Shown: positions 46,741-59,719, numbered from the stretch's first letter. The stretch: DNA of 64,000 nt from Galeruca laticollis (GCA_963921935.1 OY998180.1:84813139-84877138); one strand, 5' to 3'. Numbers and translations are program-made. Notes: generated by a model not told the origin, from the letters alone.

Positions 46741-49223
46741 AGCGGCCAGACTACAAAAGGTCATGGCAAATGGGGGAACTAACCCCACAATGTCGCTGAA
46801 AAATCCAGACGGATCATACACGGAAGGTGAAGAGGAACGATCGATTCTTCTTCTTAGAACCCACTTCCCAGGTAGTGAACCAGCAACAAGCACCGAAATA
46901 GCAAAGAACTACACTATACAATCTCACAAAGGAAGATTGGGACATTGATAAGAAAATATTTACCAGACAACGGTTGGAATGGGCAATAAGTACCTTTCAA
47001 CCATATAAATCACCAGGAGTGGATGGAATATTTCCAGCACTCCTACAGCAAGGGATAGAGGAGATTCTTCCTCACCTGCAGAAGATTACAAGAAGCAGTC
47101 TAGCAGTGGGTCTAATACCTAGAAAATGGAGAAGGGCAAGGGTAACCTTCATACCAAAAATGGGAAAAAAGATGGGACTGATCCCCGATCTTTTAGACCC
47201 ATCTGCCTAACACCGTTTCTACTCAAATCGATGGAGAAAGTAGTGGATAGCTACATAAGAACAGAGAATCTGGAGAATATACCACTTCATAAATGTCATC
47301 ATGCCTACACAGCCGGTCGATCAACTGAGACGGCTCTGTATCAGCTGACCGAAGTCATCCAGAGAACTCTGAACAACAAAGAAATCGTAATGTGCTGATA
47401 TATCAGGGGCCTTTGACAACACAACTCATGTTTCTGTCAAAGAAGCACTGAAAAGGCGAGGATTGGATGAAACCATTGTAAAATGGATGTATGAGTTGTT
47501 GACAACGAGGATAGCTGAGACTCAGTTAAAACCATTCGGGGCACACATCAAGGGGGAGTGATATCTCCTCTTCTATGGAGCCTCGTAGTAGATGAGTTGC
47601 TCTACAGGCTAACGGAGCTTGGCTTCGAATGTATGGGCTACGCCGATGACATTGTTTTAATAGTCAGAGGCAAGTTCGAGAGCACCTTGTGTGATTTATT
47701 ACAAAAGGGCCTCAGAATCATTGAGCAACGGTGCTTGTCATTGGGGCTAAACATTAACCCAAGCAAGACCATAGTAATTCAATTTACCCGGAAGAGAACA
47801 CTTCCAGCCATGAAACCCTTATCCTTAAACGAGGAAATCATAGAATGGAAATCAGAGGTTGAATATCTAGGGATAACCCTAGACAGTAAGCTTCTGTGGA
47901 ATAAGCATGTTGAAATAACTGCTAGTAAAGCAATAAGAGCTTTGATGGCGTGCATAAATCTAGCTGGTAAGAGGTGGGGCTGTAACCCAAAAATACTACG
48001 ATGGATGTACGCCATGATTGTGAGACCAGCAATTACGTATGGGGCAATAGTTTGGCACACAAAAGCAAGTCAGTACAGTACGAGGAAGACCCTCGACAAA
48101 GTTCAAAGGCTTTCCTGTGTGTGCATCACTGGAGCTATGAGAACATGTCCAACTAGTGCACTTGAGATCATTACAAATCTCACACCTCTACATCTGGTGA
48201 TAGAAAGATCTGCCCAAGAGGCAATTCTTAGAATATATAAGGAAGGTTCAGGCAATGAGAGTATTAAAAATAAGGGAGCTTGGTCCTCTCTGACAAGATA
48301 CCACGATGCTAAGTACGGGGAGAGACTGGGAAAGGGAATACACCACTCAAACTCTCAAAGAAAACACCATTAGATGGTATAAGGATGGTTCAAAAGCCAC
48401 CATTGGAGCAGGCACTGAAGTATATGGGCCTGGCACCAGATACTCATTATCGTTAGGCTCCTTATCGAGCGTCTTTTAGGCAGAGATACTTGCGATCGAA
48501 AGATGCGTGGAAATGAACCTAGAAAGAAACTACCAGAAATGTGACATATCGATTCATTCTGATAGTCAAGCAGCTATCAAAGCGTTGAGCTCCCAATGTT
48601 ATTGACTCAAAGTTGGCATGGGACTGCCGAAGAAAACTTGATGAATTAGGCAAGAATAACAGGGTCTCTTTAGTTTGGGTTCCTGGCCACTCGGGAATCA
48701 CGGGAAATGAAGAGGCCAATACACTTGCCAGTAAAGGAGCACAAATTCCCTTTATTGGCCCGGAGCCTTTATGTGGTGTAGCAAAATGCTCCTACAAGAA
48801 AGAGTTTCGGAAGAAAGAGGAAACCGAAAGAGAAGCATTCTGGCGGTACATGTGTGCAGTCCCGGGTTGGAACATTCCAAAAAGTTCCTGTGGAACTTTG
48901 ACGCTGCTAGATCCAAAAAATATTTGGATCTCAGTAAAGACAAGCTATATCTCCTCACGGGCTTTCTTACAGGACACTGCCGCCTTAGGAAGCACTTAAT
49001 GAGAATAGGTCTAGCAGAGATTGACGAGTGTAGATTCTGTGGGGAGGAGGATGAAACTCCGGATCACCTAGTTCTGGTATTCGCCATTGCAAGTCAACGC
49101 GTGAAATGCTTCGGACACGAAACTTGTAAGAGTGAGGACCTAACCTCGTTGAAGCCGTCCCAAATACTAGAGTTCATTAGAAAGCTGTTTATTAAACGAT
49201 TCAAAGGAGATCTTCTGATTTAA
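46741..49223 (+). pseudogene. 5'-truncated R1/LOA-like LINE ORF2 (RT, RNase H, CCHC)
   Basis: The sequence enters in the endonuclease-RT linker (RLQKVMANGGTNP, NPDGSYTEGEEER). RT follows over several frames: YKSPGVDGIFPALLQQG, SFRPICLTPFLLKSMEK, HAYTAGRSTETAL, GGVISPLLWSLVVDELL and GYADDIVLI. RNase H is at 48380-48760 (YKDGSKATIGAG, HSDSQAAI, LVWVPGHSGITGNEEAN) and the C-terminal CCHC at CRFCGEEDETPDHLV. Frameshifts or stops lie near 46950, 47190, 47400, 47550, 48370, 48480, 48600 and 48900. The 5' truncation and its position directly after the pogo coding sequence show insertion into that element. Confidence 0.82.
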
Positions 49224-50546
49224 TACCCAAATGTGTCAATTAAGTACATTCAAGTGTTTCGACGATTTTTTATGTTATTCTTCATTTTCAGTTAACTTCT
49301 TATTCCTTTTTGATCATATTTTTACTCAACTTTCAGCTGCTTTTTATCTTTATAATTATGAGTATTTAATTTTTCTTTCACACAAAAATCTTCTAATCAA
49401 TCTGAATTTTATTCATATATTGTTATAAATATTTTCTCAAAATTGTGCATAATCCCTATAAATATATTTTTCAAAATAAAAGATTCACTAATAGGTTCAG
49501 CCAAATTGTTCTCATAAATTGAAGGATGTCGATATTACAGCATTTGTTAAACTTTTTTTACGATTTCCACATATAAAATTGGAGGGTATTTGTCTTGAGG
49601 CATTGTTAAAAACAAGCAGTTCAAAAATTCTGCCGAGTAAACAAAATCTTTCCGTTCCAGTAATATTCGTCAGAAGATAAACAAGAAAAGTTTAATCTGG
49701 GATTGATTTTAACTTATTCTCCGAAGCGATATAGTCCAGGAAATGATGATGTTGCTGGATATTGCTTTAAAGGTTCAATTAAATAGACGACTACAGTGAC
49801 AATTCAGAATTTGGCTCCTACTTCGTTTCATTCCAAATATTTTTTTAGACGATCTTAATAATTTTCAGCTTAAGTCATTTATATAAAGAATATTAAGAGA
49901 TAGTACAATAACACAATAAAACTCATAACTGTTCTTGAATACATTCACTGATGTTACTCCGACTAATTCTCCCTGTTCCATATATTGAATACTGGATTTT
50001 CTATAAAATTTACTCTACATTCAATAGTTTGAAAAGTGACTTAGTCGAGATTCATTAGGTAGAGGAAATACGTAAAGGAAATCACAACCAAAATAGTCAT
50101 TAAAGAATCATTATATAATATATAAAACTAAAATAATATTTTTTTCGTTCAATCTTGGCCAAAAGAAGTTCGAGTCACCCATTCTTGTGGAAAATTCTCA
50201 CAAACTTTGAAAAACATATCAAAAATTATATTCTCATCTATTACTTTTTAAAACCTAAAATAATATAAAAATCGAATCTATTAACACAGAACTTTTCTCA
50301 TTATGAGCCTGGTTTTAGTTGAATCTTATTTTATTTAAAACTATCAAGAGGCGTCTTAGCAGTTTGTAAATTTATTTATCTCTCAAACTTACAAATCAAC
50401 CAATGTATAGTTTTCAATTTACGCATGGATAAACCAAAGTGGAAATGTAAACACACATTTGCAAAAAAAACCTTTCGAAATAATCTCCAGCAATCAGCAG
50501 CACTAGTATTACAGATAACATAATATTGACAATAGGAATTTAGCAG
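49224..50546. other. No recognisable gene
   Basis: Contains the probable LINE 3' tail (up to about 49430) and AT-rich sequence without motifs. The missing 3' part of the pogo-like transposon was not recognised here. Confidence 0.4.
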
Positions 50547-52105
50547 TTGCAAAATCCATTAATGTCATCACCAATCATGCTTATAGAAACGATAGTCATC
50601 CATCTATATTTCAAAACTTGTTGTCAGAAAGAAAGAATTTTCTTAAAGTTGATTGTTACAAAATCAAATGAGGGTAATGTAACGGAAGTTATGTTAAAAG
50701 AGGATTATTTAAAGTTATCCCAAGATATAATTGATAACGACTCTTCCTATGTTTCTTTTCCAAAAGATCTAAGTATGGTAATTCAAACTAAATCAAAAGC
50801 ACTAGTTGGGAGATGTTTTGAACTATTTAACAGGAAGGTTCGTCATCTTGATAATCTTTCGGTCTCTCTGGATGTGGTTTCACTCTTTGGTAATATTTAT
50901 TTACAATCTGCCGTACGGTCAATACACAAAGAATGGTCCACAATCAGTGTTGAGTGTAATATTGACAAAGATACTTTTATTGAGTTGATTGACTTCCTTT
51001 ACGGTTCTACGTGATTTTCTTTCAATAATAAATATTATAAACAAACTTTTGGTACACCTATGGAAGCAACCATTTTTCCTAAATTGGCTTGCTATGTAAT
51101 GGATATCTGTTGGATATGGTTCTTCCGGTACTTCCTATTAACATCCCTTTCACCAAGAAATATATTGATGATATTATCCTGGCTTGTTCTAAGGATTCTA
51201 CTGATGAACTCCTGTCTATATTCAACAGTTACGATCCCTACATCCAGTTCACTCTTGAAGTGGAAAACCCAAATATGGCTGTGCCTTTCCTTGACATTAT
51301 TTTTACCAGGAAACATGAAAATGTGATTATAATTGAATGATATAGAAAATTAAGTAGCTCTGGAAGATATCTCAACTGCAATTCTTACCAAAAATTTAGC
51401 ATAAAGGTAAACTTGGTTAAACAAATGACAGCTAGGGTTATGAGTATTTCCGACCCCATTTTTAAGAATAAGAACCGTGATATACTTTTCCATTTGTTCC
51501 TTGATAATTCATTTACCAAACCATTACTAAAAAAGATTATTTTCAGCACATCTTCTGTTTTGGCACAAATTCCGACGCATTCAGTAGTCGAAGCAGGTGC
51601 AGCTGATCGGTATGCGCTCTTTCGACTTCGGAGAGGGTTCCGACCATATCAATTGCTTCTTTGCCATATATAAGGGAAGTTACTCCGAGACTTACTAGGA
51701 TTGTTCACAATACTTACAGAATGTTAAGCTTGCTTGTAAGAGTGCTTTATTAGTGAAATATATTTATAATCCTTTGAAACACAAAATACCTACCTTAGAT
51801 AGTTGTAATTTGGTCTGTATACTTGGTTACAATAGCTGTGATCTTAGATATATTGGTCAAACCTCTCTAAAGCTTTCTAGCCGCGCATCTCTCCGTAATA
51901 TTGCATCCGGAAAAATGTTCTCTTGCTAATTCATGTTTCCTCTTTAGATCAAATAATAGACTTTGAAGGGATTAAGATCTTATCTCTGGCAAAAAACTAT
52001 AGTAAAAGATTAATTTTGGAAATGGTTTTAATTTTTCAAGAGAAAACAGCCATGCAAAATTTAAGCATACTTCACTCTCTCCTCTTAACTCTAGACAAAA
52101 CATAA
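50547..52105 (+). pseudogene. Penelope-like retroelement (RT and GIY-YIG endonuclease), fragmented
   Basis: The frame 50547-51014 has VSLDVVSLFGNIYLQSAVRS, the Penelope version of RT motif A (SxDVVSLFTNIP). After TGA and a shift, FGTPMEATIFPKLACYVMD lies at about 51045-51100. KYIDDIILACSKDS, the catalytic YxDD, is at about 51155-51195, followed by EVENPNMAVPFLDIIF. Downstream, about 51805-51880, LVCILGYNSCDLRYIGQTSL matches a GIY-YIG nuclease, the C-terminal partner in Penelope elements. The 3' part near 52520-52570 has CCTGAAGATG...CGAAACC, as in many Penelope tails. Multiple stops show it is dead. Confidence 0.82.
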
Positions 52106-53800
52106 TTCTTATAAACAGTAATAATTATAACAATACTCATACATAGCATCGACCAAATTATTGTACCTCCCTAGTATTCTGACCAAATTCAGGTTTCGAT
52201 TGTTTTTAGTTAATGTCATTTTGGTCTTGGTAATTTTTTCTTTTCTACTTCATAGCAAAGAAGAGCCTGTCCTTATCCTTAACCTGTATTCAAATTACGA
52301 TACAAACTAGTATAGATCCACGTGCTTTTAATGATTTTATCTTTTAATATGTGACTGTTAGCTAGTGCTAGTAATGCAATATGGACTTGTTTCGTTCTTT
52401 TATGTTAACTGTTCAACACTTGTCCTACTGTTAAAATGAAGGATACATTCTTGATTAGCGTAAGTTATGAAACTGTTGTAGCGGACTGTTTTATAAATTA
52501 TGTTTTTTTTCACTTTGTAGTTCCCTGAAGATGTAAATAAAGATTTACGAAACCTTGGAAATCTGAAAATAGTACACTTTTCCTTTTGCTGCTAACCTCA
52601 ATAGTATTTGTATTTTTGTATATATAATGTTTTATTCGTGAATTTCTTTACTCATTATTCATATTTATCAATGAAATTTGTGTCCCCTTCAAACATTTTT
52701 GCTTGGTTTTTTTTTATTACAAAGAAATCCTTGAATATATATATTCCCTCGTAATTAGAAACTTCACTTTCAGTTTGTATTCATGATTCAGCACGATTCT
52801 AAAAAATATAATTTGAATCATGAATTGTCTGGACTAAATAAACAGAGGAAATTTTTTTAGCTCTGGCGATGACCAGTTGTCGGGGGACTAATTTGTGGTG
52901 TATTTGGTTTTGGTATAAGGGTAGATCGGCAGGAGGTAGCACCTGCCGCTAATTAGGGCTGGAAGTTTGTTCCCGCAGGGGCTGAACCAAGAGAAACAAT
53001 TCGCGATAACAGGATTTTGTTTAAGAAACAATCTGATGCCCCGGGATATGCATCAGTTTTTTTGATTTATACTATTGTAATTGTTTTTCGTTATAAATGT
53101 TGGAAATTCAATCTCTTTTTGTCAAAAGCATAATGCTTTATTTATCAGAAAATATATGAGCTGTTGTTTCTATTTTTGGAGACCCTTTTTAGAAAACAGT
53201 AATATGACACTCTATCAAGTAGAATAATTATTATTTAACGAATAAATACTGCATTTAAAAACTGTCCCCGCCTATAGCGCTTTAAGGTATACTACAGGTA
53301 TAGTAAAAGACTTCACCATTTGCATCAGAAATGTTCGCCTTTCTTAAACATATACGTATCAAAATTCCTAGCTGTAACTAGTCTTTCAGCAATTATTTAA
53401 ACTGTATATGACTCAATAATCTCTTTCATAGTTATAATGTAAACTTGTTCATGTCTCCATCTACACCCAAAATATACATCCTTTTCCTTCGTGTCATACC
53501 TACTTGTTTGTTAGTTTTCCTGACTGGGTGTGATGTATGCCTTTCAAATAAATCATTCGATTTTTTCAACGTGTATAAATACATTTTCCTGGATAAAGGC
53601 ATTGACTCATATGATGATATGAATATGTCTATTTCTTAGTTACTTACTGGATTACTGCGCCATAAACGTAAAAAGTGCAGTTAGAACAGTCAATGAAGGC
53701 AAAACTCAACTACAACTTCCGATCTCCTTGAACCCACATATATTGGGGATTGAGTATGTTTTAACCTCAACTTCAAAAGTGACATATGCTGGTCTAGCGC
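52106..53800. other. Penelope 3' region, a GC-richer island, then unassigned sequence
   Basis: 52106-52590 is probably the Penelope 3' untranslated region. 52860-53040 is GC-richer and holds a strong short hairpin, listed separately. No gene is supported. Confidence 0.4.
52927..52954. other. Short GC-rich inverted repeat
   Basis: CGGCAGG-AGGTAGCA-CCTGCCG forms a 7-bp perfect stem inside a GC-richer island (52860-53040) in otherwise AT-rich DNA. Function unknown. Confidence 0.5.
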
Positions 53801-53804
53801 TTTT

Positions 53805-54420
53805 TGCATTTTAGGGGTGAAATGCACCCCTTTTGTTAAAAATGGGAAAAAATGCAGATTTAACCATTCTGGCTTAAGTAATTGTGTTTAATTAGTTAAA
53901 ATAAACGTTTTTTTAATATTTATATGCATGATTCATGATTTTAATTAATTTTTCAACCCTTTTAGCAACCACCCCTTAAATCGAAAATCATGAAAAAATA
54001 ATTTTGTGTGTTTTAAAATCGCATATTAACATTACATAAACAGTTTGTTTGATACTTATGATATAATTTTTTGTTGACAGTGAAATTTCAACCCTTAAAA
54101 ACTACCCCCTTATTGCAGAATCACTGTAAAAATTGGTTTCAAAAACTTTAACCTATTAAATATTACATTATGGAAGTGAAATCTTATTTACTGAGTATTC
54201 AAATATTTATTTATTCATTGCAAAATGTTTCACCCTTAAAAATTTCCCCTTGTCATAATTATAGTGGAATAATTGTTTTATCAGCTTTAATTAATTAGAA
54301 TCTTTTTAATAGTTAAGATAAATTTTATTACTATAATTCAAATTTTATTAATATTATTCAATTCACATTCTTAAAACTACGACTTCAAACTACCCTTTGT
54401 GCAAAAAGTGATGAAAAAGC
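53805..54420. repeat. About five diverged tandem units of ~137 bp
   Basis: A motif of the type TTCAACCCTTAAAAACTACCCCCTT recurs near 53818, 53955, 54090, 54229 and 54383, separated by similar AT-rich spacers of 135-150 bp. The array lies immediately downstream (minus strand) of the Cys-rich repetitive gene and may be part of the same element. Confidence 0.55.
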
Positions 54421-54564
54421 ATACTTTAAACTTTGAAATAATTTTTTAATATTTTTTGATTCGTGACATATTTTTTAACATGAAAATTTAATTTATTAAT
54501 TAAGAGAAAAATGTATTAAAATAAATATTAAAATATATGAAACGATTATTCATCTTTTATTTAA

Positions 54565-54940
54565 TTAACACATGAATACATTTTTATTATTGCTCATCAC
54601 AGTTCTCTTCACCAACTTCTTTATTTGTTGGAGGGCTATTTTGGCAATTATCACCGCTGCATGATCCGCAGGAGAATTACAAAATAGCCATAGCCTACGA
54701 CACCCACAAGAAGCATCGCAACCTTTTTTGCAATTGCAAAAAATCATTTTTAATAGCTCTTCTGGAGGAGATGGATGACGGTTTTTGTTTGGAAACAAAG
54801 ACTCTTCAGTTTGACACCATCCCCAGTCAACTGGACGAATGTCTTTGTTCCCAAGCCATATCTGGATTTGCAAAAACACTCTTTTGAGGTGTTCGTCTAA
54901 TGCAGCAACTGTTGGAACAAGGGAAGACAATTTTACCGCA
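54565..54940 (-). pseudogene. C-terminal half of Cys-rich repetitive insect protein, interrupted by an LTR element
   Basis: After LTR-derived sequence the minus frame enters AVKLSSLVPTVAALDEHLKR, then QIQIWLGNKDIRPVDWGW, then PPEELLKMIFCNCKKGC and CGCRRLWLFC, ending at 54565. This is the C-terminal order of a repetitive insect protein family of unknown function; the N-terminal part lies beyond the insertion at 62725-63170. The last Cys pairs of the block are eroded (CNSPADH). The frame beginning MYQNKRQ at 55047 is an artefact of read-through from the LTR. Confidence 0.75.
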
Positions 54941-55125
54941 AATGATGTTTTCGAACTTCGAGAAGGACTTTTTAAAAAACGAACTACACACTTGAGACGT
55001 TTATTAAGTACATTTAACAATGCAATCTGACGTTTATTTTGGTACAATGATATTTATATGTTTTATAATATGCTTATTGGACAAAATACATTACTGCATA
55101 ATATACAATATCCATTGACGTAACT
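54941..55125 (-). repeat. Errantivirus 3' LTR (185 bp)
   Basis: Matches 62540-62724 almost base for base. On the minus strand it is preceded by the purine tract GGGCGGAGG (55126-55134) and begins AGTTACGTCAATG. 185 bp is short for an errantivirus LTR. Confidence 0.9.
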
Positions 55126-55144
55126 CCTCCGCCCTAGGAGAGAA

Positions 55145-56850
55145 CTATGGGGATGGACCAGACTTCGACATGATGGGAAAATTTTTCAAAACATCTTCTT
55201 CACTTGTTGTCGTCCGTTTGGATTTACTTTTCTTCTTTCTATTCTTGAGTACTAGGTAGATAATGCAGGCTGTAACTATAAAGTAGAATAAAATTGAATA
55301 AAAGCTCACACTTTTGAAATGAATCGGTGACCAATCTATCTTCTCGGCTAAAGTTTTATCTTCTTGAATGGCACTGATGACATTGTTCATTTCGTTAAGA
55401 TCAATTGAATCTAAATACACAGGTTTTAGCTTAACGGTATCTGAAGTGTAATTATTTCTATTAATTTGTAATTTCGGTAAATCAATGTTTTTATATTCTG
55501 GCACTTTGGTCTTAAAAGTTCTTAAATAAATATTGTCTATTAAAATTTCACAGCGGTTATTAAGTTCGATTAAGTAACTACCGTTTACAGGAATGTTCGT
55601 AATGTCTTTGTTACAATTTTGTCTGGCTATAACACTATACGGGGTGATCACAATCCAATGGTCAGTTTCCAATTTCTGCACTTTAACTTCACTAATGGTA
55701 GATGGAATTTCTCGACAACTGTTTGTAGATTGGGAATATTTTAGAAGTTTGACTTCGCAAGGAGATTTCTGTGAGATTACTCTTGTTTGTATCTCTCGGC
55801 AGATGAATTCTTCTTGAATAATTTCTTCACACTTCGAATTTGTAGATACATAGCTCAGCTCATTTAAAAGCAGAAATTTGGTTTGGGGTATCATAAGTTT
55901 GAAATTTTGGTTTGAAGGTGTAGGTATGGGATATAGATGATAGTAGTTATATTCACTAAGTTCTACAATCGGTACTTCTAATATGAAAATAATACTATTA
56001 TATTTACTGTAACTTTTAACTTTGATAATTTTCTCGAATAATAGAATATTGTTTAAAGAAGTTTCGAAAGGAAATCTGTTATTTTTGTTAATATTTTTCT
56101 TAACTGTGTTTATCTCTAAAAGTATTTCGCTTGGGTTTGCTATAGAATTGTGAAAGGTATTTATTTTTGCGAAGCTTATAGCTACTTCTATTTTATCGAG
56201 CATATCATATATTATTTGGAAGCTAATAGAGAATTGAGAAACGATCTGTTCTATTGAGAAGTAATGGAAAGTTTCTATATTTTCAATTTTTATATTTCGT
56301 AATTCTTTTTGTAAATCGTTAATACGTGAGCTTAATATTTCTTGGTTGTGGGATAATATTCTAGAGTTGTTTTCAAATATTTTCATTGATCATTCGAGTA
56401 ATGTTACTTGGTGTTCTAACAATGTTTTTATTTTATTTTGATTATCAGATAAGGCTTTAATAGCTTCGTCATATCGTATTGCATCGTCTTGGTCTAAATT
56501 ACCTGTCAAGATTTTTATTGCTGAGCTAAGTCCGTCAAAAAGTGATCGTTTTACCTGCTTTCTCCATAGTGGGTTTATTTGATTGATTTGTGAATATATT
56601 TTATTTTCTAATACTTGAATTATATGATAGGAATTATCGAAGTGTTCTGTAAAATTAAATATGCTGGGGTGTTATGATAGAGATTCATGTAGATTGTCAT
56701 ATTGGTTTTTTAAAGTTAAAATGTGATCTGTCAAGTTTGTAATATCATAAATGTGTATAAAGGTCCAAAAATCTGTTTGTACATATGCTGTTCCTAGTCG
56801 TAAGGGTAGGAGGCCAGGATTATCGTTTAGGTTATGGAATTTAGGGGTAT
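55145..56850 (-). pseudogene. env: Errantivirus Env (fusion-protein-like), two nonsense codons
   Basis: The region before 56386 is coding in the same frame, with two breaks: TAA at 56672-56674 and TGA at 56390-56392. Upstream of the TGA it contains a furin-type site (RKQVKR) followed by a fusion-peptide region with SLFDGLSSAIKILTGNLD, the hallmark of gypsy-type and baculovirus F-like envelope proteins. The 413-residue remainder has heptad-rich N-terminal helices, several Cys, and one transmembrane segment near the C-terminus (FYSILFYFIVTACIIYLVL) with a basic cytoplasmic tail. Env would mediate membrane fusion for infectious spread. It is normally made from a spliced RNA; splice sites were not assigned. 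Confidence 0.85.
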
Positions 56851-57900
56851 TTAATCTTCCTTCGGTGGTCCAACAGAGGAACCTGTAATGGGAGGTTTTT
56901 TTAGTTCATTAATGTGAATAATTTCTTGATGTGCTTTAAGTTTTTTATGTTTGAGTAAATTCCCAGAAATTTCAACACGATTCCTGTCAAGTATTTGAGT
57001 AATTTCGAAAGGGCCTAGAAAACGTTTATCTTTTTTATTTCGTTTCTTGGGGTTGTGCTTGTATACAATTTGACCGATTTTAAATTCATTATTCGAGTCA
57101 CCTTTTGTATTACGTTTCTCTAGAATTTTTTCTTTGTTTAGTTTCAATTTGTCGGGTACATCTTTATAAACATGTTGTAATTTTGATTGATGACTGTTCA
57201 CATAATCGTTATAGAAAGCTTGGGGTATGAAAATTTCGTTAGGATTTCTAGAATCTGTGTGACCAAAAGTAAGTTCAAAAGGGGTAAAACTTGTAGAACT
57301 ATGTATAGAATTATTATAACCTATTATTGCGTAATCCATTAAATCATCTTCGTCGGTATAGAGTTCTCGTAATAATCTTAGATGTTCAATTAAGGTTGAA
57401 TGTACTCTTTCGGCTATAGAGTTGGATTCATGATGACCAGCTGTGGTAAAGTGTATTGCAATTTTGTGTAACGCTAAGAGCTCTTTAATAGTTTCGTTAT
57501 TAAATTCTGTACCTTTATCTAAAATAATTAATTGTGGTACTCCAAAAGATGTGAAATATTTTATTAAAGCTTTGCTTATAATAACAGCTGTTTTAGAAGG
57601 AATGTGCACTGCTTGTGCAAATTTTGTAAATGCATCTGTTAACGTTAGATATGACTTTCCGTCGTAAATAAAAACATCAATGTGTATAATTTGAAACGGT
57701 TTGGACGCGGTTTCAGTTAGCATTAGCGGAACATACGGTTTTTGTCTAGCATATTTATTTTTCTGGCAAATAGTACAAGAATTTATGTAATCAGTTATTG
57801 TATTCTTCATATTTTTCCAATAATAGTTTATTTTTAATTTTTCTAAAGTTTACTGAATTCCTTTGTGTGTGGTCTTGCTTTCACGGTAATTTTTGTTCTT
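56851..57900 (-). pseudogene. Errantivirus integrase
   Basis: The open 319-residue frame (57810-56851) has the Cys pair of the zinc finger (CTICQK) and the catalytic core: D in IIHIDVFIYDG, D in IILDKGTEFNN, E in ESNSIAERVHST. A C-terminal DNA-binding region with FKIGQIVYKHNPKKRNKKDK follows. The His pair of the zinc finger lies upstream, separated by an in-frame TAA (57850-57852). All three catalytic acids are kept. The frame is continuous with the env-proximal end of pol. Confidence 0.85.
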
Positions 57901-57949
57901 CCTTATCAGATACAGTGTTTACTAATTTAGTGCATTTAATGAGTCTTGG

Positions 57950-59719
57950 TTAGTTTGAAGAGAAATGTTTTAAGTAAACTTTATTGAAATCGTTATATAA
58001 ATTTTCTTTGTTAAAATAAATGTGAAACGTGTTATTAAGATCTGTGTATTCTACTAAAAATTCAAATATGAAACGTTCATTGTCGTTTTCAGGGATTTTA
58101 ACTTTTATAATTTTATGATTTTCATAAGTATGTTGAGAGATATCTATTTTTTGATATAAATTTGAGTATACTAAAATTTGGTGAACTTTGTTATTTATAA
58201 TTTCGTCTAATATAGGAATACCTTGATTAGTGGTTTCATTATCAGCTATGGAATGAACGGTTGAAGAATTAGATTTAGGAGTAGAAAGTTTCGTCCAGTC
58301 AGGTTGAGGTGTATTGAGTCCGTCTCTAGAATTTGTAGGCATATCAGCGGTATTATTAGGAGGCTGTATTTGTATATCTGAAATAATGTTTATTTTTGAT
58401 TGGTTTTGCGCACTCGTAGAAGCTTTTTCCTTTTCTAATGAGCTTTCAAACTCACGTAAGAATTCTAAAATTTCTTGATTAGTGTCACCAGGGTTATTAA
58501 TAACTGATTCAGTGTCTAAAGCGTTAATTGGCATTCTACTCAAGCAATCAGATACAACATTTAAAGATCCACGTTTGTAAAATATCTTGTAGTCATATTC
58601 CTCTAATTTCAAACGCCAACGTACAAGTTTTGAATTTGGTTCTTTTAATTTGAAAAGCCAGGTTAGAGGTTTATGGTCAGTATATATGTGAAATTGTCGA
58701 CCATACAAGTAAGGTCTAAAGTGTTTGCAAGCCCATACGATTGCAAGTAATTCTTTTTCGATTGTGGAGTAATTGATTTCTGAGTCGTTTAAAGTTCGTG
58801 AGGCGTAAGCTATAGGTTTGTCATTTGGAACGGTACCTTGTGATAATACTGCTCCAAGAGAATAATTACTACTGTCGGTTGTTAGTATCATGGGTTTAGA
58901 AAAGTCCGGATATTGTAATACTGGGTCATTTGTTAGAATTTCTTTGCAGTTTCGAAAAGAGTCTATAAATTCTTTGTCATGAATTATTCGCATACCTTTT
59001 TTCAAGCATTTAGTCATGGGTTTTGTCAATTTTGCAAAATTGGGTATGAAGCGACGGTAGTATCCTAGTAGTCCAAGGAAACTTTTGATTTCTGTTTGGG
59101 TTTTAGGAATTGGGAAATTTTTAATGACAGAAATTTTCTCGGGATTAGGTTTAACACCTTCGGGAGTAATAATATGACCTAGATATACTATAGTTTTCTG
59201 AAGGAATTCGGATTTGTCAAGTTGTACTTTCAAGTTATATTTTCTCAGTCTGTCAAATACCTGTTTCACTCGTTGTATATGTTCCTGAAGGGAAGTACTA
59301 TAAATTAAGATGTCGTCAAGATAAACAATACATGTTTCGTCAGTTAGTCCTCGTAATACGTTGTCCATTACACTTTGAAAAGTGGAAGGGGCGTTTTTAA
59401 GTCCAAAAGGCATTCTCTTGAATTGAAAGTGACCTTGTGGGGTGCTGAAAGCAGTTTTGGGTACGCCTTCGGGATCAACTTCAATTTGGTGGAAGCCACT
59501 AGCTAAATCCAAGGATGTAAAATAGTTAGCTCTTCCTAGTCGGTCCATAATTTCATTTATCCTGGGGATTGGATATCGGTTCTGAATAGTCTTCTCATTT
59601 AACTTGCGGTAGTCTATTACCAGTCTCCATTTTTTCTTGCCAGAAGCATCTGATCGTTTTGGGACAATCCATATAGGCGAAGAAAACGGCGAAGTTGATT
59701 CTTCAATGATGCCATCTTG
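57950..59719 (-). pseudogene. Errantivirus reverse transcriptase and RNase H
   Basis: The sequence opens right after the TGA at 59720-59722, in the same phase as the preceding frame. RT motifs: LDLASGFHQIEVDPEG (first Asp), RMPFGLKNAPSTFQSVMDNV, and YLDDILIYS (catalytic YxDD). The connection domain then leads to RNase H with LTTDSSNYSLGAVLSQG, INYSTIEKELLAIVWA and YTDHKPLTWL. The last ~180 residues are a low-complexity linker to integrase. The first Met (59548) is not the natural start; the protein is a polyprotein part. Apart from the TGA before it, the RT is intact. Confidence 0.88.

Noticed and set aside
54565..55047. A 160-residue gene starting MYQNKRQ
   Set aside because: Its N-terminal third is read from the 3' LTR; the real gene fragment begins at the insertion site (54940).
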